The notes under the pieces were generated by a model that saw only the letters and a program-made list of their open reading frames with translations, did not search any database and was not told the origin of the DNA. From Thalassotalea_H castellviae (GTDB taxonomy: Bacteria > Pseudomonadota > Gammaproteobacteria > Enterobacterales > Alteromonadaceae), in assembly GCF_031846185.1 (NCBI RefSeq), contig NZ_JAVRIF010000001.1:682001-746000 (forward strand): 64,000 nucleotides of DNA. Reading direction: 5' to 3'. Below, piece after piece: positions 59,412-64,000 of this stretch. A program made the position numbers and the translations under genes. The first letter of the stretch is position 1. Every line of letters starts with the position of its first letter.

Positions 59412-60935
59412 TTATTTAGATAATTTATTATCTAAATCTTCAATCTTCGCTTGCCAAATTGCTGGTCCCGTAACATGAGCAGATTCACCACGACTATCAA
59501 CCGCGACAGTTACTGGCATATCTTCGACTTCAAACTCATAAATTGCTTCCATCCCCATATCTTCAAAGGCAACAACTTTTGCTTTTTTGATTGCTTTTGA
59601 CACTAAATAAGCCGCGCCACCAACAGCCATTAAATAAACTGATTGATGGTTTTTAATACTTTCTACCGTTTGAGGTCCACGCTCAGCCTTACCAATCGTA
59701 CCAAGTAACCCCGTTTCAGCCAGCATCATTTCAGTGAATTTATCCATGCGAGTTGCTGTGGTAGGTCCTGCAGGTCCGACCGCTTCATCACCAATAGCAT
59801 CCACTGGCCCTACGTAATAAATAAATTTATCCGTAAAGTCTACCGGCAGTGTTTCACCTTTGGCGAGCATTTCTTGAATACGCTTATGCGCAGCATCACG
59901 ACCAGTTAAAATGGTACCGCTTAATAAAACAGTTTCACCTGTTTTCCAGTCACTGATATCGGCTTTTTTCAAGTCATCAACATTAACTCGACGGACATTT
60001 TCACCAACTTCCCAAGTTATTTCCGGCCAATCTTCAAGTTTTGGTGGTGACAAGTCAGCCGGCCCTGAACCGTCAAGGTGAAAATGCACGTGACGAGTTG
60101 CAGCACAATTTGGGATCATCACCACTGGCTTTGAAGCGGCATGGGTTGGTACTGAGTTAATTTTGATATCAACCACTGTGGTTAAGCCACCTAAACCTTG
60201 TGCGCCAATACCGAGTTTATTCACTCGTTCGTAGATTTCTAACCGTAATTTTTCTTCGGCTGTTTCAGCACCTTTATCAATAAGTTCTTGAATATTGACA
60301 GGATCCATTAAACTTTCTTTTGCTAATACGCCAGCTTTTTCAGCAGTACCGCCAATACCTATGCCTAACATGCCCGGTGGACACCAGCCTGCGCCCATAG
60401 TAGGTAACGTTTTAACGACCCAATCAGCAATGGAATCGCTGGGGTTTAACATCACCATTTTAGATTTATTTTCGCTACCACCACCTTTTGCCGCGATCAT
60501 CACTTCAATTTGATCACCAGGAACCATATCAATATGAACAACAGAAGGGGTATTATCTTTAGTGTTGATGCGAGCTCCCGCAGGATCTTTAACGATAGAT
60601 GCCCGTAGAGGGTTGTCTGGATTCAAATATGCACGTCGAGTCCCCTCATCAACCATTTGTTGAACGGTTAAGTCAGTTTTATCCCACTGTACCGCCATCC
60701 CCACTTTTACAAAACAGGTAACAATACCCGTATCCTGACAAATTGGACGTTTACCATGAGCAGACATACGAGAGTTAATTAATATCTGCGCGATAGCGTC
60801 CTTTGCCGCCTGACTTTCTTCTTTATGATAGGCTTTTTCTAAAGCTTGAATAAAATCAAGTGGATGGTAGTAAGATATATATTGCAATGCATCTGCAATA
60901 CTCTCAATTAGATCTTCTTGTTTAATGGTAGCCAT
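59412..60935 (-). CDS. Class I fumarate hydratase (4Fe-4S)
   Basis: The 507-residue, single-chain, iron-sulphur fumarase interconverts fumarate and malate in the TCA cycle. The three expected cluster cysteines are visible: Cys66 (PICQDTG), Cys185 (WCPPGMLG) and Cys277 (IPNCAATRHVHFHLDGSG). The C-terminal swivel domain (GRDAAHKR, GPTTATRMD) is fused, as in FumA/FumB. It is slightly shorter than E. coli FumA (548), as usual in this group. Single gene with its own terminator; the symbol is left open because FumA and FumB cannot be told apart. Confidence 0.95.
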   Translation of the reverse strand: MATIKQEDLIESIADALQYISYYHPLDFIQALEKAYHKEESQAAKDAIAQILINSRMSAHGKRPICQDTGIVTCFVKVGMAVQWDKTDLTVQQMVDEGTRRAYLNPDNPLRASIVKDPAGARINTKDNTPSVVHIDMVPGDQIEVMIAAKGGGSENKSKMVMLNPSDSIADWVVKTLPTMGAGWCPPGMLGIGIGGTAEKAGVLAKESLMDPVNIQELIDKGAETAEEKLRLEIYERVNKLGIGAQGLGGLTTVVDIKINSVPTHAASKPVVMIPNCAATRHVHFHLDGSGPADLSPPKLEDWPEITWEVGENVRRVNVDDLKKADISDWKTGETVLLSGTILTGRDAAHKRIQEMLAKGETLPVDFTDKFIYYVGPVDAIGDEAVGPAGPTTATRMDKFTEMMLAETGLLGTIGKAERGPQTVESIKNHQSVYLMAVGGAAYLVSKAIKKAKVVAFEDMGMEAIYEFEVEDMPVTVAVDSRGESAHVTGPAIWQAKIEDLDNKLSK

Positions 60936-61102
60936 AACAATCTCTTTACACAGTTAGGTAATGTAAAATCAACATTTGCGAGCGAAAACGTTGAAAGTTA
61001 AAAATTTGCCGATATGATACCCTGCTTATAACGAGCTCGCCACCACAATGCGAGCTAACTTTTATCTAAAAGTTTAAGAATAATTAAAATTAGGGTTACA
61101 TT

Positions 61103-62515
61103 TTGCTTCTCAATAATAACGCCGTTATCAAGGCAAAGCCTCTACACTTTAGTCATCAGCTTCAACCTGAAGCATTATTTGAGCATTTTGCACACCAGCC
61201 TTGGGCAATGTGGTTAGATTCATGTCAAAGCGAGCATGTCGATAGCCGCTATGACATCATCGTTTGGCAACCTGAAATAACCTTAACAACAACAGGTAAA
61301 AATACCTGTGTAGATTATCTCTCTGAGAAGCGCTCAGAAAATAGCCTCGACGACCCTTTAACTATCTTGCAACGTGTTCAACAAGCCTTCTACCAAAACA
61401 TTGAAATTCAAGCCAGTGAATTACCTTTTATGACAGGCGCTGTGGGACATTTTTCTTATGATTTAAGTAGACGATTTGAACAAATTCCTAGCCAAGCTGA
61501 CCAAGACATTCACCTTCCTGAAATGGCGGTTGGTATTTATTCACACGCAATTATTTATGATAATAAAAAACAGCAATATTGGTTAATTGCTGATGAGAAT
61601 CAATTAGATGAAATAGAAAACCACTTAAATAAAATGATTCGTGAAGGTATCGCATTTCCTCTTGAACCTTTCAAATTATTACAGACATGGCAAGCCAATA
61701 TGTCTGCGCAACAATACCAAGAAAAGTTTACAAAAATTCAGCAATATTTATTATCAGGTGATTGTTACCAAATTAATCTTACACAGCGTTTCAGTTCCCA
61801 TTATCAGGGTGAAGAATTCCAAGCCTATAAAGAACTAAGGAACGCAAACCAAGCACCATTCTCCGCATTTATTTGTTTAGCTGATTACCGTATTTTAAGC
61901 ATCTCACCAGAGCGATTTTTACAGGTAAATCACAATAAAGTACAAAGTAAACCTATAAAAGGCACAAAGCCAAGAAGCTTAGATAGCGCACAAGATAACG
62001 AGCTTGCCAAAGCTTTGCAGCATTCAGAAAAAGATAAAGCAGAAAACCTGATGATTGTTGATTTACTTAGAAATGATATCAGTAAAGTGTGTGTACCCGG
62101 CTCGGTAAAAGTACCGACACTATTTGCAGTAGAAAGTTTTCCTGCGGTTCATCATTTAGTCAGTACGGTAGTTGGGGAACTGGAAAATCAATTCGATGCT
62201 ACCGACTTACTAAGAGGATCATTTCCAGGTGGTTCGATAACTGGCGCCCCTAAAATAAGCGCGATGGAAATAATAGATGAACTTGAACCACAACGCAGAA
62301 GTATCTATTGTGGTTCTATTGGTTATATCTCGGCTTGCGGTAATATGGATACCAGTATTACGATAAGAACCTTGATTTGTGATAAAACTCGCGAACAAAA
62401 TACCATACATTGCTGGGCTGGCGGCGGGATCGTTGCTGACTCAAATGTCGACGCTGAATATCAAGAAACGTATGATAAAGTAAATAAAATTTTACCGGTT
62501 CTAGCAAAACTTTAA
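61103..62515 (+). CDS. pabB: Aminodeoxychorismate synthase component I
   Basis: The 470-residue chorismate-binding enzyme makes 4-amino-4-deoxychorismate with PabA for folate synthesis. The motif PIKGTKPR (Lys in place of the Ala seen in anthranilate synthase) marks PabB. GSFPGGSITGAPKISAMEIIDELEP and the terminal CWAGGGIVADSNVDAEYQETYDK complete the active site. The start is TTG at 61103 with TAGGG upstream; no better ATG exists near. It is followed after 66 bp by the NudL-type gene, as in many gammaproteobacteria. Confidence 0.93.
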   Translation: MLLNNNAVIKAKPLHFSHQLQPEALFEHFAHQPWAMWLDSCQSEHVDSRYDIIVWQPEITLTTTGKNTCVDYLSEKRSENSLDDPLTILQRVQQAFYQNIEIQASELPFMTGAVGHFSYDLSRRFEQIPSQADQDIHLPEMAVGIYSHAIIYDNKKQQYWLIADENQLDEIENHLNKMIREGIAFPLEPFKLLQTWQANMSAQQYQEKFTKIQQYLLSGDCYQINLTQRFSSHYQGEEFQAYKELRNANQAPFSAFICLADYRILSISPERFLQVNHNKVQSKPIKGTKPRSLDSAQDNELAKALQHSEKDKAENLMIVDLLRNDISKVCVPGSVKVPTLFAVESFPAVHHLVSTVVGELENQFDATDLLRGSFPGGSITGAPKISAMEIIDELEPQRRSIYCGSIGYISACGNMDTSITIRTLICDKTREQNTIHCWAGGGIVADSNVDAEYQETYDKVNKILPVLAKL

Positions 62516-62581
62516 ACACCGGCCACGATAATTTTGCTAAATTATAGTGGTTTTAAGTTACTAAGTTGAATGTGAATTAAC

Positions 62582-63172
62582 ATGACTAAAAATGAATTTT
62601 TACAACGTTTTAATTTGAGTCAATTAGCAAAATCAAATAATCAGGAATTTTTACTCACTCAGCCAAAAATATTCACACCATCAGCCGTACTTATTGCTTT
62701 ATTCGAAAAAAATAATCAACTGCATGTGGTACTAACCAAAAGAGCTAAACATTTAAAACATCATCCTGGACAAATTAGTTTTCCGGGCGGAAAAGTAGAA
62801 GCGTTTGATAAAAATCATATTTGTACCGCGTTAAGAGAAGCACATGAAGAAGTCGGTATTGAAAAAGATGATTGCGAGATTCTTGGTCAATTACATCCAT
62901 TTCAAACCATGAGCGGCTTTTCTATTACCCCTGTTGTGGCTATGTTAAAGCGCAGTCCTTTTTATACGATTGATGAAAATGAAGTCGCTGAAATATTTCA
63001 TGTCCCCTTTCATCATTTTTTATCAACAACGCAACACTATATCATTGAAGTAATAAATAAAACGGGACAACACCCTGTGCACTTTATGCCCTATAAGTCA
63101 TATAATATCTGGGGAGCCACAGCGGCTATTTTAAACGACCTTAGCCTGCATATAAGAAATAACCATACCTAA
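62582..63172 (+). CDS. CoA pyrophosphatase-type Nudix hydrolase (NudL-like)
   Basis: The 196-residue protein holds a Nudix box GKVEAFDKNHICTALREAHEEVGI and, before it, the UPF0035/CoA signature LKHHPGQISFPGG. These point to the NudL/CoA-diphosphatase group, which cleaves CoA to 4-phosphopantetheine and ADP. The glutamates of REAHEEVG needed for metal binding are present. Position after pabB is the common one for this family. Confidence 0.88.
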   Translation: MTKNEFLQRFNLSQLAKSNNQEFLLTQPKIFTPSAVLIALFEKNNQLHVVLTKRAKHLKHHPGQISFPGGKVEAFDKNHICTALREAHEEVGIEKDDCEILGQLHPFQTMSGFSITPVVAMLKRSPFYTIDENEVAEIFHVPFHHFLSTTQHYIIEVINKTGQHPVHFMPYKSYNIWGATAAILNDLSLHIRNNHT

Positions 63173-63236
63173 ATATTAAGAACCGTCTATCATATGCTAT
63201 AAAAGTGTTTATTTAGATGAATACTTTCAGTTATCA

Positions 63237-63273
63237 TTACCGTATAAAATTTTAACTTACCGTATAATTACGG
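63237..63273. promoter_or_regulatory. Direct repeats and palindrome on the sdaA promoter
   Basis: TTACCGTATAA occurs twice (63237-63247 and 63257-63267), 20 bp apart. The second copy overlaps the palindrome CCGTA-TAAT-TACGG (63260-63273), which itself holds a perfect TATAAT -10 (63263-63268). A regulator binding two turns of the helix apart is suggested. No good -35 was found, so activation is possible. Confidence 0.4.
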
Positions 63274-63294
63274 AAAATAATTCAGGTTTAACGC

Positions 63295-64000
63295 ATGATT
63301 AGTGTATTTGATATGTTCTCAATAGGTATTGGGCCTTCTAGCTCGCATACAGTTGGTCCAATGAAAGCAGCCAAACTTTTTGTTGATCATTTAATTGAGC
63401 AACAATTAATTGATAAAGTTGATCGTGTTAAAGCAGAATTATTTGGCTCACTTGGTCAAACAGGTATTGGTCATGGCACGGGAAAAGCAATTATTCTTGG
63501 TTTATCTGGACAAGCACCTGAAACCATACCTGTTGAGTCAATCGATAAAATTCTCAATGAAGTCATCGCCAATGAAACGATAGCGATTTCACAAGATAAA
63601 ACGGTTAGTTTTCCAAAGAATGAATCGATTATTTATCATCGACGCAAAACCTTGCCTGCTCATGCCAACGCCATGACATTATATGCGTACAATGACAATG
63701 AAGAAGTGCTTCAAGAAACATATTACTCTATCGGTGGCGGCTTTATCGTTCGTGATTGCGATTTCGAAAAAGAAAAAGATAAAGCGCTGTCTTTACACAG
63801 TAATATTGATCGCCCACATAAATTTTCAAGTGCGGATGAATTAATCTCTCTAGCGAGTGAAAAAGGCCTAAGTATCAGCACTATCATGATGGAAAATGAA
63901 TTGTGTTTAAATGATAAAGCAACCATCACTCGTAATTTAATTAATATCTGGCAAGCGATGCGTGATAGCGTCGAACGAGGCATGGCAACAGAAGGTGTGC
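63295..64000 (+). CDS. sdaA: L-serine ammonia-lyase (iron-sulphur), partial at window end
   Basis: Translating from ATG 63295 gives 235 codons of an open frame to the edge; the full protein is usually about 455. The start MISVFDMFSIGIGPSSSHTVGPMKAA is the highly conserved substrate-binding beginning of L-serine dehydratase, and FGSLGQTGIGHGTGKAIILGLSG and FPKNESIIYHRRKTLPAHANAM follow. The cluster cysteines lie in the missing part. It converts serine to pyruvate and ammonia. Its promoter region has repeated elements. Confidence 0.93.
   Translation, partial: MISVFDMFSIGIGPSSSHTVGPMKAAKLFVDHLIEQQLIDKVDRVKAELFGSLGQTGIGHGTGKAIILGLSGQAPETIPVESIDKILNEVIANETIAISQDKTVSFPKNESIIYHRRKTLPAHANAMTLYAYNDNEEVLQETYYSIGGGFIVRDCDFEKEKDKALSLHSNIDRPHKFSSADELISLASEKGLSISTIMMENELCLNDKATITRNLINIWQAMRDSVERGMATEGV

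Noticed and set aside
1..64000. tRNA, rRNA, insertion sequences, integrases or prophage genes
   Set aside because: None was recognised on reading both strands; no transposase or integrase motif and no tRNA T-loop pattern was seen. A dedicated scan was not possible.

Overview
The window is AT-rich chromosomal DNA from a marine gammaproteobacterium of the Alteromonadales, most likely a member of the Colwelliaceae (Colwellia or Thalassotalea type). That is inferred from the tol-ruv-aspS order, the mfd-csiV pair, cmoAB, a PsrA-like regulator, DUF3465 and TIGR02922-type proteins and the codon usage. I could not run a search to confirm it. Gene density is high. I saw no rRNA, tRNA, insertion sequence, prophage or CRISPR array, so most of the window reads as stable core chromosome.

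Layout. 1-3414 (minus): ybgC-tolQ-tolR-tolA-tolB, the envelope-constriction system, with tolB cut by the window edge. 3415-3918: a gene-free stretch with a good + strand promoter and terminator, probably a small RNA. 3919-8161 (minus): ruvB, ruvA, ruvC and aspS, with a LexA-type SOS box in front of ruvA. 8328-13798: a triple-sensor diguanylate cyclase, cmoA-cmoB (wobble uridine modification) and a periplasmic binding protein. 13947-22127: dGTPase-like protein, patatin, VOC protein, a Ser/Thr kinase, a dicarboxylate symporter, nagZ and a PsrA-like repressor with its probable own operator. 22404-24458: a REC-CheC plus PAS-GGDEF signalling operon. 24634-29901: exported Tpx, an Hsp20 gene with a sigma-32 promoter and a ROSE-type RNA thermometer, a TPR protein, hydrolase, SDRs and an alkyltransferase-like protein.

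30060-40198: a secreted Cys-Gly-Glu-Gly-Lys repeat protein resembling HvfA/bufferin RiPP metallophore precursors, but with no modifying enzymes beside it; dusC; an MTHFR-like protein; small hypotheticals; a GntR-ABC operon with an operator-like repeat on its promoter; a thioesterase; a cysteine-rich DGC protein behind a perfect FNR box; and a GhrA-like dehydrogenase with yehS. 40478-46057: mfd, csiV and a DUF1244 protein. 46077-54408: rsuA, a LysE exporter, small DUF proteins, a membrane protein/XRE pair with a clear inverted-repeat operator, a large hybrid histidine kinase, a voltage-gated channel with a calcium-like filter, and gloC. 54630-64000: NSS transporter, GGDEF protein, rmuC, class I fumarase, pabB, a NudL-type Nudix enzyme and the start of sdaA.

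The most interesting signals are the orphan repeat peptide at 30060-30476, the ROSE thermometer at 25585-25609, the two orphan + strand promoter/terminator units with C-rich hairpins (3625-3828 and 18870-18960), the channel filter TFEDWTD, and several palindromic operators that connect local regulators to their own promoters.
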